Assembly: GCA_020740775.1 (NCBI GenBank)
Contig: JAHEWK010000014.1
Location: 992,001-1,056,000, forward strand
Source of the DNA: Ilyonectria destructans
Taxonomy: Eukaryota > Ascomycota > Sordariomycetes > Hypocreales > Nectriaceae
DNA length: 64,000 nucleotides
Reading direction: 5' to 3'
The translations under genes and the position numbers were made by a program. The notes below the pieces were generated by a model that was not told the origin of the DNA, ran no database searches, and saw only the letters and a list, made by a program, of their open reading frames with translations. This document shows positions 26,730-44,664 of this stretch, one piece after another; the first letter of the stretch is position 1, and every line of letters starts with the position of its first letter.

Positions 26730-29700
26730 GCGTGTCCTGTTTTGCATGTCTGTTACGAATCTTGGGCACCTGCGCTTGTCGCGTGGGGCCATGTAGGGTG
26801 TTCATGATGACTACGGTATCTGGTCTTGTTTTTGGGTGTTATGTATCATAAGGGAAACGGTGGTTTACATCTGGGGGTTAATCAACTCTGCCCACGAGGC
26901 CATTTTGATCATGTTGTGTTTCGTTCGCGCTATACCGCCCTTTCGTGTGCTGTGACCGTATCAAGTGTCTCGTCCCTGTCGCCTTAACATTGCGTGGCCC
27001 TGGACGTGCCGCCCCTGTCCAGTGCACGCGGCCTGGCGCTCGTTGGGCTGTGCATAGTTGGTGAGTCGGCTGTGCTGACGTGGTTGTCCGTTTGGCTTTC
27101 TCGTATCGTCTATGGGCCATGGTTCAAGTTATTCGTGTCTTTCGCCCCCAGCCTTCCGTCTAAACCTCCACCCGACCTTACTCATTCTAGGGTCTTTGGT
27201 TGGTTTCTCGATCTTACTCAGCCTTAGCTGATGTGACCTACGCTGTTCTTTCCGCTTACCCTATACCTTCCAAATGTAGACGCGGGAGAACTTTACGAAA
27301 TTTCCTTGGACATCTCCCCAGACCATTGACGAGGTTACAACCCACGCTTTGCGTGTATCATTGCTAGGTTTCGTTTTTCTCTGACTTGCGGTTTGACGGA
27401 ACTTCTCGTTATCTGAACCGATCAGTAATCCAGTCGTGTTCACAAAGCACTAGAAGACAAGGCTTAGTTGGGCAATTTGACAGTCGTTAGACCTCAGCTA
27501 AGAAGTATGGAAACCCGTCCGTCATACCGAGCCATATCCGAAGAGGGATATTCATCGAATGGGGCTGCATGCCATCAGACGTGGCTGTTCCTTTACGCAC
27601 AAATGTCACATCCATAACTTTTCTTTTCCACATCCTACCCTATACACACGAGTATTCTGGAGTGCCTTGGCGTTGAACTTGGTAATCTCGGACGTGCACA
27701 AATACGACAATGGCGCCGACAGTGCTGGGAGCGCGTGTGATAGCCCGCTGAAGTGATATTTTGGATACTTGAATCCCGCTGTGGTGACAAAGGCATCCCG
27801 AGTCCGAGTTGCCGGGGGCGGACAAGACTCGGCATTTGTCACGAAGGGAAGTTGAAGAACATACTGGTCAAGCCGCCACACTTATGTCACAAGCTAGATT
27901 GCCAGACCTGGGTAACTAGGCAAACGGGTAGATCGGACGGGAACTATGGCCACCGCCTCCCCACCAAGAGCTGCAGTAAGTGGCGAGAACCGACAGTCCG
28001 GCTCTCGTTTGCCAAAGGATAAGTTACCGGTATTCCGGATTAGAGATGGGAGATGCCAACAACTCGACCGAAACCTTGGTAGATGGTGGCGAATAAACCC
28101 TCCGGAGCGACACCTACGTCAGCAGTATGTTGTTAGGAGCTGAGAAACAAGCCAAGCGGACGGAACGGCGAGGAAAAGACGGCATGGCGGAGAAAGCCAC
28201 ACAAACTGGATTCTGGGTCAATCGGCCGAAAAACCCGGACACGGAGCGCACTGGCTAGAACTGGTGGCGAAGCCCCAAGGCGGGCAAGGACTCATGGGCC
28301 ACCCACGTGGGTGGCACTAAATTTAGAGAGCGATCTGCAAGCCGCCTTCCGCCCTTGCTTTGGAATCTGGGGGTCGCCAACCCGAACCCAACCCGGGCAC
28401 TGGAGTGTAGGGTCCCCTGGGGCAGTACGTACCGGTACTGCACCCCCTTCGCACTCGCACACGCACACCCTCCCTCGTCTTGCGTGCGTGGACAGGCTGA
28501 GAATCGGTAATCCAAAGCATGGCATGCGACAGAAAAAATTAGAATGAAAAATACGATCGGCACGAGCCACCCCTGAGCGAACCACGATTGCGATCCCTGG
28601 AAGCCACGTAGTACAGCCACATCTGCATCGCGAAAATCTCGGTGCCTGCTGAGTTCGTTGGGTCTGTCTCTGGCTCGCTAGCTGAAGCCCCCGGAGGAAA
28701 ATCTTCTCCGGGACGATGCCTCGGCTCGTTGGTGGGGGACGTGGCTTTCAGTGGTCGGCGGCGCCAGGGCTGGCCGTTTCGTTGGCGGACCCCACCGCGG
28801 TAACGCGGACAGGCCGAACCGCGCTGGCTGGAGTCTGGAGAGCGCCGGGCAGCGAGACATGCGACACTGATGAACGCGAGACGTCCCGTGTGCGACTGTC
28901 CCATCGGCCGCCATCTCATGTACGTGGATGGAGCACTAGACCTAGGCCCGAAAGAAAAAAAAAACCCCCTTCGGAGTAGAGCGGTTACCTGCGCGGAGAT
29001 GCAGCCCTGTCGGTTGACCATGCATGGAAGCTCCGGATGGAAGCATCAGATGGAAGTATCGGACAGAAGCCATCGGCGAGCGGATGGGCGCGCCGAATGA
29101 CCTGTGTCGAATGGATGCGCCGGACTGACAAATCTAACACCTCCACACATCCACCACAAACGCAAACTCACACGCCCACAAAGACTATACACTTGCACAC
29201 CCTCTCTAGAAATGTATGGCTGGTTGCTCTCAACAGCTGAAAAAAGCCAAGCCCGACAACCCGCAACGTAACATGGCCTTTGTGGTGGAATATTCTTCCT
29301 GAATGGTGGTGGTGGTCTGTGTGATTTCCATCATCCCGACTGCAGCCGTAGTCGGGGACCTCGGCCTGCTCGAGCGATGACGGATGCTTATTGTGTTCTT
29401 GGTGAGAAAAGCATCTATCTACAGATAGATGCTAAACAACCGCACACGTGCATTACGTGAATGCAATTTTCCCTTGCTTTTCTTTTCTTCCTGAACGGGA
29501 TCCCCAAGACCAACGTCTCAGCAGCGAGCGGGTCTCGTACATACACGTCCGCGTAGGGCTGGGCCCGCACCGGCTGCGGCTGGCCCCGGGCGGTCTCTAC
29601 GAAGTAAGGTCAACGGACAGGTAGCGTCGTCCTTTTTTCGGTCTGTAGTACCCAGGCTTTCCTTGCCGGGTGGATCGCGATGGCTCCCGACCTAGATCTT

Positions 29701-30169
29701 GAGCTGTCGAGGTGGCTCCAAAGTTCTCACTCCCTGGCGGGTAAATGTTGGTGGGTAGACCAAGCTGAGAGCAAACCCCGGAAAAAGGAAACTCGTCATC
29801 CATGAGAGTTTGGAGAAGATAGCTGTTGGTCAACTTCCCGCTCTGGGTGCTCTCCTCCGTCACCGGCCCGCCTTCGCGCCCCGTGAGCCATCCACAGATT
29901 GTTTAAGTGATGTCTGTGCTCTTGTACGACATATAAGTAAAATTTCAAGCCATGGGCGCCGGGGCCGGAACGGGTCCGGATCAAGTGGGCGGCTGGAAAG
30001 AAAAACCTGGTTGCGCATTAGACACATGGACTACGACGCAGGGTCACCGAGTTTGGTAGCCATGACCGGACCAACGATGGGTTTTGAGGCAGAAATTTTT
30101 TCCTGCATCCTGTCGGGACCCCTATGTGGGAGGACTTAAGCAGGATGGAAAAGGAGTTGACCAGGGGGA

Positions 30170-30185
30170 GGGGGGGGGGGGGGGG
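30170..30185 (+). repeat. G homopolymer, 16 nt
   Basis: A run of 16 G preceded by another G5 run (30164-30168) on the plus strand. It could fold into a G-quadruplex. No gene overlaps it. Confidence 0.85.
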
Positions 30186-32678
30186 ATGCAGTACGATAGT
30201 CTGCGGTAGGGTATGCAGGATTACTGGAGGTAGATGGGACATAGGAGGGACCGTTGTTCGCAAATAGACAAGTAAAGACAATGGCACCTATGTACCCTTC
30301 CACCGACGTACAGCCTATGAACAGGCTACATTAAGGTGCGCGCATAAGGGGCTGTTGGTCTCGAAAAAAAGGTTGAGTCGGGTTCCTGCAATGGGCCGGA
30401 CTCCCGGGGACAACGAGATCGATCTGCACACCTGCACGCACGGCTTGGGCGGGCTGGGCTGGTATGGGTTGTGGCCTGGACCCTGGCATCTAATCCTGCT
30501 TTGGCATTCTCTTGGCTCTTGAGATGCGAGCCCTTTGCGCCCCAGGTTGGTGGCTGAGCATGGGTCAGCCACAGTTTCTCATTGGTTGGGTACTGTATTC
30601 CGACCAAGTCCGAGGGACGGAGCCGGTCGGCCAGGCCGAAAAAACGCTGTCACGCACCTCCCCTACGCTTCGTACCCACTTCCCGTGCTCCGTACTACCT
30701 CCATCTCTCCAGACCTGGTACCGATCAATGTGCACGTTCCGGGCGCTTGCTGGATTTTGACTGGAAACCTTCCTCCTGGGTGGGAGGGCTGGCCGACTGG
30801 ATGGTTGGAGGGTGGGAGGGCGACCGGCTCGGTTTCTGCGCGCGTGCTTGCTCACCTTATCCCCGGAAAGAAGTGAAAATTTTTCTTGTCGTTCCGCATT
30901 CCCCCTTCTCCTTGGTCTCAACCGATTTTTGATTTCCTGGGCGAGTGCCGTTGGGATCGGGGATGGCCAGTCACACCACCCCGTGTGTCATGCGATTGCG
31001 CCAGGCCATTGCGATTGAGTCACCACGGAGGAGGACAAAAAGCATAGATGGTGGCTACTATCGGTCGATGGCTCTAACAGCGAGCGAAGCCAAGCTTACC
31101 TAACACGGGTTGGTTGGCAGGTTGGCAGGTTACCTCCGCAGACAGACGACCCAGAGACCCAGCGACCATACGATCAGATGCTCATGTGACGGCCTCACCC
31201 AGTGACCAGTGAGCCCAGGCCCCAGGCCAGTAGAGCACAGCACGGCACTGGATAGGAAGGCCGTCATGTGACTGAAACAGGTGGAACGCGGTGGAGTGTG
31301 GCGGATGTGCGGCGCTGGACGATGGCCGCAGGGCAAGGGGGGGGGATCCATGGATTACAGAGAGCCATCGTGGACCATCGAGGGCCGTCCAGGGCCGTCC
31401 AGGGCGATCGAGCGCACCAGAGCGGCCACCCGGAGAAGCTAGGAAAAGCAGGAAACCCCAGAGGGAGGGACAGAGCAAACGCAGAGACATGCATTACTAA
31501 CGGCAATTGTGGCTGTGCGAGGACATTCCGCGCTGAACAGGGATCGAGGAGATCGGCGGGCCGAGATACGTCAGTGGTGTCGGCCAAAATCAAGTCCTAA
31601 GCTGTGCCAGTCCAGCGGCCCCAGCCAGTGACGCAGTGGCCTGCACAGGGATTTGGGCCCCCAATTGGCGGCGGCTGGCGGGTACAGGCATTGCCCAACG
31701 AGCGTTGCTAGGTACCTTGGGGGGAGGGCCCTGTACTGCGCGTACTGCACTGCGCGTGCTACGTACCACGCTGGGCTGCGCGTACCGTAGCCCTGGGGCG
31801 GGAGGACTCCGGCCTAGGCAATGCCAACCATGGGCTCGTACACTCCGGAGGTACCTGCCCCTACTGCACAGCTTGCACACTGCGCCGGGGCACACCCTCC
31901 CTCGCGCTCCCTCCCTCTTCGTCTCTTCGGGTCCGCCTTTCGGCGTCGCGAAGAGCAGGCCCGATATATCTGGGACGAGTTTTCCCCCCATCCTAAGATC
32001 TGACGGACTTTGAACTATTTGAAATCATCAGCTCAGCACAACAAGCAAGCCAACAAGCCAAAGCAACCTGACTGAGCAAATCAGCCACGGCATACCGATA
32101 CCGAAACTCCGACACCGAACCCTGCCGAAGCACCCAGGGTCATCACCAAGTCATCAAGTCATCAAGTCATCAGTCATCACCGTCCATCACTATCCATCAT
32201 CATTACTCATTAATCCATTCCACCCACCACACACACCCGCATCCAACTGGTCTAGATACTTGAGCCGACCAAAAAGAAACATCCGTCTCCCATCCATCGT
32301 CAATCGAACATCGACCATCGCACATTGACCATCGCACATCGCAACACCCACACACTGACACTACGCACCACCTTTTACGACGTACTTCGTACCTCCAGCA
32401 GGCCTTCGTACCAGGACACCCACACCACCCACACCACCCTGCGCTCTACCACACCATCTCCCGGACTTGGGCTCCTGTCTGTGCATCATCAAGTGGGTCC
32501 ACGGCTTTTCTTGGGGTCTCGGCCTGTGGGGACGCTCCATCGCTACATCGACGCCAGTCTCCACTCCTCTCCAGTCTTCCGACTCTGGTCTCCAGGGTTC
32601 CACGGTGCTCTCCAGACAGACTTGACAAAGTCCTGACTGACCAGCGGCTCCTGCACCGACCGGTTCGGCCGGGCCAGC

Positions 32679-32688
32679 TTATAAAGGC
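32679..32688 (+). promoter_or_regulatory. Possible TATA-like element
   Basis: The sequence cttataaagg lies about 80 bp upstream of the zinc-finger gene's ATG. The spacing would leave a very short leader, so it may not be the functional promoter. Confidence 0.3.
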
Positions 32689-32759
32689 CAGCCATCCCGT
32701 CATTTTGCCACTCCTTCCCCAACCTTAAACAACCCATCTCCATCCTGCCTTCGACAATC

Positions 32760-34664
32760 ATGATATCTCTTCCTCAGCAATACCAACATCAACATCAACA
32801 GCAACAACATCAACATCAACTTCACTTCCAGCCATACTCATACCCCGCCGACTACCAACCCGAATATCACAACACCTACTCGCCCTCTTCCATTGACCTC
32901 GCCCGGTCGGATCTCGACGAAAGCATCGCCATTCTCGACCAGCAGCTCCCCGCCGAACTGATGCAGTCCGAACACTGGGGAGCTCTCGCCCAGCAGACCC
33001 CTAGGTTGGCTCGGTTTGCCCATCAGCGCGAATCCTCCTTGTCGTCTCTGGCGTCCTCTGGCGCCGCTCCTGCCTCCCCCTTCGCCCACGGCAACTCGAA
33101 CCCTCAGATCGCCATCACCAACCCTGCCCACGACGGCTTGGCCGACCACACTTCTGGCAACAGCCAAGGTTCCTACTATCACCTTGCAAAGTCCGGGGGT
33201 CCTTATCCAGGATACCAGAACTGCGGTGGCATGGAGCATGTCATGCCCGAGATGGCATATCCGATCACCATCTCTGGCCCTGGTGGCAAGCCGCGATTAG
33301 ACAGGGCATTCATTCCCGCCCCCGACTTCGCTACTGGTTCATCGCGGTCACATCCTGCCTCGGTGGCGAGCTCTATCGCAGGTGACTCACCTGCCACTCC
33401 TACGGTTGGTGAGTCTGACATCTCAGAGAGGAGGCGGAAAGGTATTACCTCCGCCCCTTCCGGAAACGCCAGCAGTCACTCACACTTTCTTTCTCCAGGC
33501 TTCGCCCACGTTCCAAAGCTGGACAGGACGATGACGGATGTCTACAACGACGAGCTCTTCAGCCCCAACTTCGCCATCACCTCCACGCCACCTTCGCAAC
33601 CTCAGATGGCTGTCTCGCCCAGTAATGATCTCTTCAGCCAACGACTCCACGCCGCCAACAGCCAGCATCTCAGTGCCGCGCACTCGCCCGCCTCGACCAC
33701 GTCTCGGGGCAGGTCGCCCTTCCTCGCCGGGTCTCCCCTTGCTCCCTCGCCCACTCACGACTTTGGAACTGGCTCAGTGGCTCAGAACATGCCCTTCAAC
33801 ACGGCCCAGCAAATGAGGGAGCAGAACAAGGCGCAGCAGGAGGCGCAACTCCTGCACCAGCAGATGACTCAGAGAGCTGAACCAGAGACTCCCAAGACTA
33901 TCTCGCCCAAAGATGCCATTCTCGAGTTCAATGAGCCTGACGGAGAGGCAAACTTCCCGCTCTTCCCTCAAGACCCTACCGCCTTTGAGATTGACCAGTT
34001 CTCCAAGGCTATGGCATCCCAAAGCTCACAGGATGTGAATGGCCATGATGGCAGCAGCAGCAGCAGCCAGTTCAACTACCTCCACTCTCAGCTGCCAAGC
34101 GGTATTCCAGTGCCCCAGCAATATCCATTTGTCGCGCATTCCCGACACGCTCATGATACCCCTCCACGACTGAGCTCCGCGGGATCCAGTTCTACGGCGT
34201 CGAGAACCAACACGCCTGCCCATCTGGGGCGACCCAATGGAACGGCGGCGGACGGCGGAACTTACACATGCACATACCACGGCTGCACCCTGCGATTTGA
34301 GACTCCAGCCCTTCTCCAGAAGCATAAACGGGAGGGCCATCGCCAGACACAGACACTTGGCGGGCCCCGACCGCGCGAAATCGTGGGCATGACATCAAAC
34401 ATGCTCAATAGCCAGGCTGGCCCTCACCGATGCGACAGGATCAACCCCAGCACAGGCAAGCCTTGCAGCACGGTATTTTCAAGGCCTTACGACTTGACGC
34501 GACACGAGGACACGATCCACAATGCCCGCAAGCAAAAGGTGCGGTGCAACCTCTGCACCGAGGAAAAGACATTCAGCCGAGCGGATGCCCTGACGAGGCA
34601 CTACCGGGTGTGCCATCCCGACGTGGAGCTCCCGGGAAAGCACCGGCGGCGCGGAGGAGCCTGA
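32760..34664 (+). CDS. Large C2H2 zinc-finger transcription factor (Rpn4-like)
   Basis: Single-exon gene of 634 aa, probably nuclear. The N-terminus is a Gln/His-rich run (residues about 6-24) followed by a long Ser/Pro/Ala-rich region. A conserved-looking acidic block, SPKDAILEFNEPDGEANFPL, is at about residue 383. Zinc fingers occupy the C-terminal ~120 residues: CTYHGCTLRF..H..H, a finger with a long cysteine loop (CDRINPSTGKPCSTVFSRPY..H..H) and CNLCTEEKTFSRADALTRHYRVCH. The basic tail is KHRRRGG. The extended-loop finger and tail resemble filamentous-fungal proteins annotated as Rpn4, the regulator of proteasome genes; that match is from memory and unverified. The start ATG has context atcATGA after a pyrimidine-rich leader. 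Confidence 0.88.
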   Translation: MISLPQQYQHQHQQQQHQHQLHFQPYSYPADYQPEYHNTYSPSSIDLARSDLDESIAILDQQLPAELMQSEHWGALAQQTPRLARFAHQRESSLSSLASSGAAPASPFAHGNSNPQIAITNPAHDGLADHTSGNSQGSYYHLAKSGGPYPGYQNCGGMEHVMPEMAYPITISGPGGKPRLDRAFIPAPDFATGSSRSHPASVASSIAGDSPATPTVGESDISERRRKGITSAPSGNASSHSHFLSPGFAHVPKLDRTMTDVYNDELFSPNFAITSTPPSQPQMAVSPSNDLFSQRLHAANSQHLSAAHSPASTTSRGRSPFLAGSPLAPSPTHDFGTGSVAQNMPFNTAQQMREQNKAQQEAQLLHQQMTQRAEPETPKTISPKDAILEFNEPDGEANFPLFPQDPTAFEIDQFSKAMASQSSQDVNGHDGSSSSSQFNYLHSQLPSGIPVPQQYPFVAHSRHAHDTPPRLSSAGSSSTASRTNTPAHLGRPNGTAADGGTYTCTYHGCTLRFETPALLQKHKREGHRQTQTLGGPRPREIVGMTSNMLNSQAGPHRCDRINPSTGKPCSTVFSRPYDLTRHEDTIHNARKQKVRCNLCTEEKTFSRADALTRHYRVCHPDVELPGKHRRRGGA

Positions 34665-35681
34665 ATTCCCGGAGCTCTCCCGCAGCTGGCCTGGTTTTCT
34701 GGTGGCCTCACGCAACTGAACGGATGATGCTGCATGACGTGGACTGTCCAAGGACTGACGCTTGGCATTGGGCCGCTCGATCAAGGCTCTTGCAAGCGCA
34801 AAGGGCTGAAAACGGGTGGTGGGTCAAAGGGTCCTGCAGGGTCCAATTCTGACGTCATAGCGGCACACTGACATCACCGCCCCGCCCCCCACCATGCCCA
34901 TCGCTCCCTGATGATGACATGGCGTCGGCAGCGGATGACGATATGCTTGCTGTCTTGCTTTGATCCAGTTTATTTCTGGTTTCTGGCACCTAATCGAAGG
35001 AGGTGGAATCGACACTGGATGTTACTTCCTACGCTCCAATGTAACTCTACATTCATACACACGCAGTACGGCGCCGCCGAGCCCAGGTCGACTTGACTTA
35101 GCTGGCCTAAAGCGCCTGAGCTTAGGGGGGCGCAATGGAAGGACCGGTCTAGACAAAAAAGAAAGAGGACTTTTCAAGTCTGTTTACATGTACAATGCAT
35201 TTCTTTGCCTCGGGTTTCAGGGTTTTCTTAGGTGGGTTATTGCCCGCAAGGGTTGGATGCTGCCGCACAGGGATGAATTTTGCATTATGGAGTCATACGA
35301 TGTCATGAGGAGATGGGAAATGGAAAGCTTGCCGATCACGGATCATGGATTTTATTTTTGTTTTCCTTGTCTTTACACCTAGCGGGGCTCAATTGCAGAT
35401 CAAGATAGACGATGTATGATATAATCTGAACAACGATTAATGACTTCAGCTGCCGTTGTCCCGCAAGTCTCCACTCAATGTTACCCCTAACATACGGACA
35501 CAGCTAGCCTACAATGCCATTGTCTCACAATAAAAATGCGCAACTCGTAAATAGCACATTGAACTTTTGTGTCTCGTCTAATATACCTTTTTTTATAACT
35601 TAGGACCAGTAACCAACCAGCTATCCCAATACCCCTTAATGCACTATAGAGATATAGGATCTCCACGTCACCACGGGCAAA
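34665..35681. other. Convergent intergenic region, no gene seen
   Basis: About 1 kb between the ends of the Rpn4-like gene (+) and AROM (-). A 140-codon frame at 34960-35382 has no features and is regarded as chance. The AROM end of the region becomes A+T-richer. Confidence 0.5.
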
Positions 35682-40840
<5,159 letters not shown>

Positions 40841-41261
40841 GTACTTAAGTATCTATGCTACTCTATAAGTATAGTATATACTGTTTACTTTAATAGATAA
40901 AAAGTACTTATAGAAAGTATTATAAATACTATATTAAGAGGTTAAAGTAATTTAATATATATATATATATTTAAAAAAGAAATTAAATAAATTAATAATA
41001 TAAATTAAATTAAATAAATTAAGATTTTAAATTTAATTAGTAAATTTAAGTTTTTTAATTCTTTAGAAATATAAATTATTTAATTAAATTCTTATTATTA
41101 TAGCTAAAATTAAAAAAAGAATTTAAGAAAAAAAATTTATATAAGAAATTAAATTTTTTTAAATTTTATTAGTTTTTTAATTATAATTTAATTTAATTTT
41201 TTTTAAAAAAAATTAATATAAAAATCTATTTAAATAATAATATTATAATATTATAATAATA

Positions 41262-41388
41262 GCTATTATTATTAAAATTACTATTTTAATTATTATTTTA
41301 AATTTTATATTATATTTTTATATAAGTATAATAAGAATTTTAATTTATTAATTATAATTTTAATTATAATTTTAAAAGTAGAAATTAA
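41262..41388 (-). repeat. Fragment of the 1.03-kb solo-LTR-like repeat (copy E)
   Basis: A short stretch aligns by eye with the low-coordinate end of copy D (shared attattattaaaattacta, then ttatataagtataataag). It is the most mutated copy and ends after about 125 bp. Confidence 0.5.
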
Positions 41389-43021
41389 AATATAATACTA
41401 TTAAAGTAAAATAAAAAATAGATATTTAATAGAAATTATAAGCTTAATTTTTTTTAATAGATTAAAAATATTAAAAAAGTAACTATAAAATATTATAAAA
41501 TATTATAAATTAAGCTTAAAGTAAAAACTTAAGTATAAATTTAAGCTAGAAATAATATAATCTAAAAGTACTATTAATAAGTAGAGTTTTTATTATAATT
41601 TTTTAATATAATTTTTTTTCTTTTTAGCTTTAAATACTTGTAAATATAAAAACTCTATTATTAAATAAATTTAAAATTTTATAAGAATATATACTATAGA
41701 GTTAGATAAGCTCTATAGACTTCTTATATCTAGATATATAATACAGTCTCTATAGATTATATAGATACTAATTAATCTTTTAGCTCTATAAATTAAAGGT
41801 TTATTACTATAGATTTAATATATTACTCTATTTCTTATAAATTTATTTTTTATATTATTTAAAGCTTAATTATTTTATATTATTCTTATAGTAAGTAAAT
41901 AGTAATAAAAGATCTATCTATAAAATCTACTAATTAAGCTATTTAATTATAATAGGTAATTTATAAAGCTATTTATAATTAGATTATATTACTATAGAAT
42001 TAGTTAGTTTAATTAGATATATTATACTTTATTTTTAATATTATAGTAATAATATTAAATAACTTTAATACTTCTATTAAGAATATACTACTAATTATAA
42101 AGAAGCTACTACTTTTAGAGCTTATAATTTCTAATAGAAAAAAGCTACTTTTAAATCTCTTTAAGTTTTTAAGTATTTATAGTAACTATATAATATAGAT
42201 ATAGTAAATATAAAATAAAGTTTAAATTAATAACTTTATTATTAATAGTAATAAGTATATATAGTATTTTATTAATACTTACTTATTAATTAAGCTTTAA
42301 TATATTATAGCTATTTTTTTACTATTTTAAAAGTCTATAGAAACTTTATAATTTTAAGTAATTTATAATTTATTTTAACTATAACTCTAAGAATAAAAAT
42401 ATCTAATAATAAACTATAGAATTACTATAAAAGCTATAGTAAAATAATAATATTATATTTTCTATTTTTCTTTTAATTTTTAAATAGTAAATCTCTAAAG
42501 CTAATAATATTAATTAATATAATAATATAAAGATAATCTTTCTTAAGAGAGTATTTAACTTATAGCTATAATATAATTTAATTACTATAGATCTCTCTAT
42601 TAATTTCTTCTTCTAGTTAAATAAAATATAAATAATTACTTAAAAAATAAAAAGCCTTAAGGTAAAATTAAATTAATCTTACTATAGATATAGTTAATTT
42701 AAAAAATAGAATATAAAAGAAAATATATTAATAACTAATATTAATTAAAATTAAAATATTCTAAAGAAAGTCTAAAGAAATATAGTAAAAATACTATATT
42801 AATTAAAGTAATACTGCTATTATATATATACCTCTTTAAATTATATAATTTAAAGCTACTTAAATTACTATACTAACTTTTAAATTATAACTATTAAAAT
42901 TACTTTCTATAATAAAAAGATTATAAAAAAGTAAGTTAATAGTAATAAGAATTTATTTAATAAGAAGTTAGAAAATAAATAGCTTTAAGATAAAATTAAA
43001 TTCTAAAGTTTTATAAGATAT

Positions 43022-44054
43022 TATTAAAAAGTTAGAATACCCTAATATATATATACCTAAAGAGGAGACTAAAAGCTTAATAGTAAAAAGAAAATACTAA
43101 TAATAATATTAATAATATAGACTATATATCCAGTCTATTTAAAGGTTAATAGTTTACTTAAATAGACTAAAGTTTCTAATCTAACTAGTTACCTTTTTTA
43201 ATATCTTAATAAGCTATAGAAATAGCTATATCTTAAAAAAGCTAGATTTACTAAAAAAGCTAAATCTACTAAAAAAGCTAAATCTACTAAAAAAGCTAAA
43301 TCTTAAAAAAGATAAAATTATAATAGATATAAAAGCTCTATAAGCCCTCTTATATTCTAATTATCCTTTTATTCTTATATATATCTTAACTAACTACTTA
43401 ACTAACTACTTAACTAACTGAAGATATCTACTTTCCGCTCTATACTACAGACTGATATAATCTTTTTTAATTATTAGTATACTTATAGCTTCTCTTTTAA
43501 TCTTTATTACTTAATTTTAAGTAATTTAACTCTTATTTTAAAACTGTAAATTACAGCTAAAAAGTTAGAATTTAAAGATATTATAGAAATTTAAATTAAT
43601 TAATCTAATAAGCTTTATTTAGTGCAGCTAATAGTTTTTAGCTATTATCTAATTTAAGAGCTAGCAGGTTAAGATATAGCTTTATAACTTTAGGTTACTA
43701 TAGAGTTAGTCTATCTTAAGGCTTTAATTTAAAAATACTAAAGGTATATACTTTCTTCAGCAGAAAGGGTATTTATTAACAGTTTATATAGTACTATATA
43801 GTCTATATAGCTGATAAATAATATAGTATTAGTTAACTTATAGCTAAAGAATTAATATAAGAATTAAAGGGAATTTAGTTGCCTCTAATAGTAGTTATAA
43901 AGAATAAAAAGATATTATAGAGAAGGTTTAAAAGAGGTAAAAAACTGTAATTAGATTTATAATTAATAGATTAAGTTTCTTATTATACTTATATAAGTAT
44001 ATAACTATATAGAATTTAAAATAGTAATTAGAATAGTAATTTTAATAATAATAA
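43022..44054 (+). repeat. 1.03-kb solo-LTR-like repeat, copy A
   Basis: Begins tattaaaaagttagaatacc and ends with aataataataa. It is flanked on both sides by gatat (43017-43021 and 44055-44059), a candidate 5-bp target-site duplication, though low complexity weakens this. It contains a TATA-like tract (ctaatatatatatacc), an 18-bp tandem repeat (43235-43308) and a taactaactact tandem (43388-43420). The same 1-kb unit recurs as copies B (direct) and D (inverted). Length, the absence of inverted ends and the internal TATA tract suggest a solo LTR degraded by RIP. No internal retroelement genes are recognisable. Confidence 0.7.
43235..43308 (+). repeat. 18-bp tandem repeat inside copy A
   Basis: About four units of aaaaaagctaaatctact, with drift. 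Equivalent arrays occur in copy B (about 44878-44930) and inverted in copy D (about 48658-48740), so the array is part of the ancestral element. Confidence 0.8.
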
Positions 44055-44664
44055 GATATTATAAAGAAAATAAATTAAGTAAAAAAAGTAAATAGTTAAT
44101 AAGTTTACTATAATAAAGATTTAAATTAATAGTATTTAAATTTAAGCTTTTATTAATAGTAGCTATAATATCTATACTCTAATTAATATTATTTATACTT
44201 AAAAATTATATTTTCTATTTATAGAAATTAAATTATAATATTTTAATAGCTTTATTAAAGTAACTATATTTATTACTATTAATAGAATAATAATAATAAA
44301 TCTTAAGATTAAAAATTATAAATAGACTCTTTTTATTTATACTATATAAAATTTAAGAAAAAACCTCTTTTTAAAGAAACTTTAAATAAAATAATATAAT
44401 ATAAGCTATTTTATTAAAAAAAAAGTAAATATATTATAAAGTTATTAATTTAACTTTATAAATAAATAATAAGAAGAAATTAATTTAAATTTAAAAGATT
44501 TATACTATTTAACTAATTATAAAGTTAATAATAATAAAATTTTACTAATAGCTTTACTATAAGTATTTTTATAAAGATAGTAAAGTAATTCTTATAGAAT
44601 ATATTAGCTTAATAGATATTAATTAAGCTTTTTATAAAAAAGTTTCTATTAATTTAAGCTTATA

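Larger units (their letters stand above)
26730..32759. other. 6-kb gene-free, low-complexity-rich stretch
   Basis: No supportable coding gene in six frames: open frames are short, overlapping and lack domains. Visible structure includes a 16-base G run (30170-30185), a tandem agggccgtcc pair at about 31381-31402, repeated actgcgcgt words at about 31736-31765, and repeated tcatcaag units at about 32150-32180. A putative TATA-like cttataaagg lies about 80 bp before the downstream start codon. The last kilobase probably contains the promoter and long leader of the zinc-finger gene. Confidence 0.45.

Noticed and set aside
43235..43308. CRISPR-like array of short repeats
   Set aside because: The 18-bp units are contiguous with no spacers, the host is eukaryotic, and the same array recurs inside each copy of the 1.03-kb repeat.
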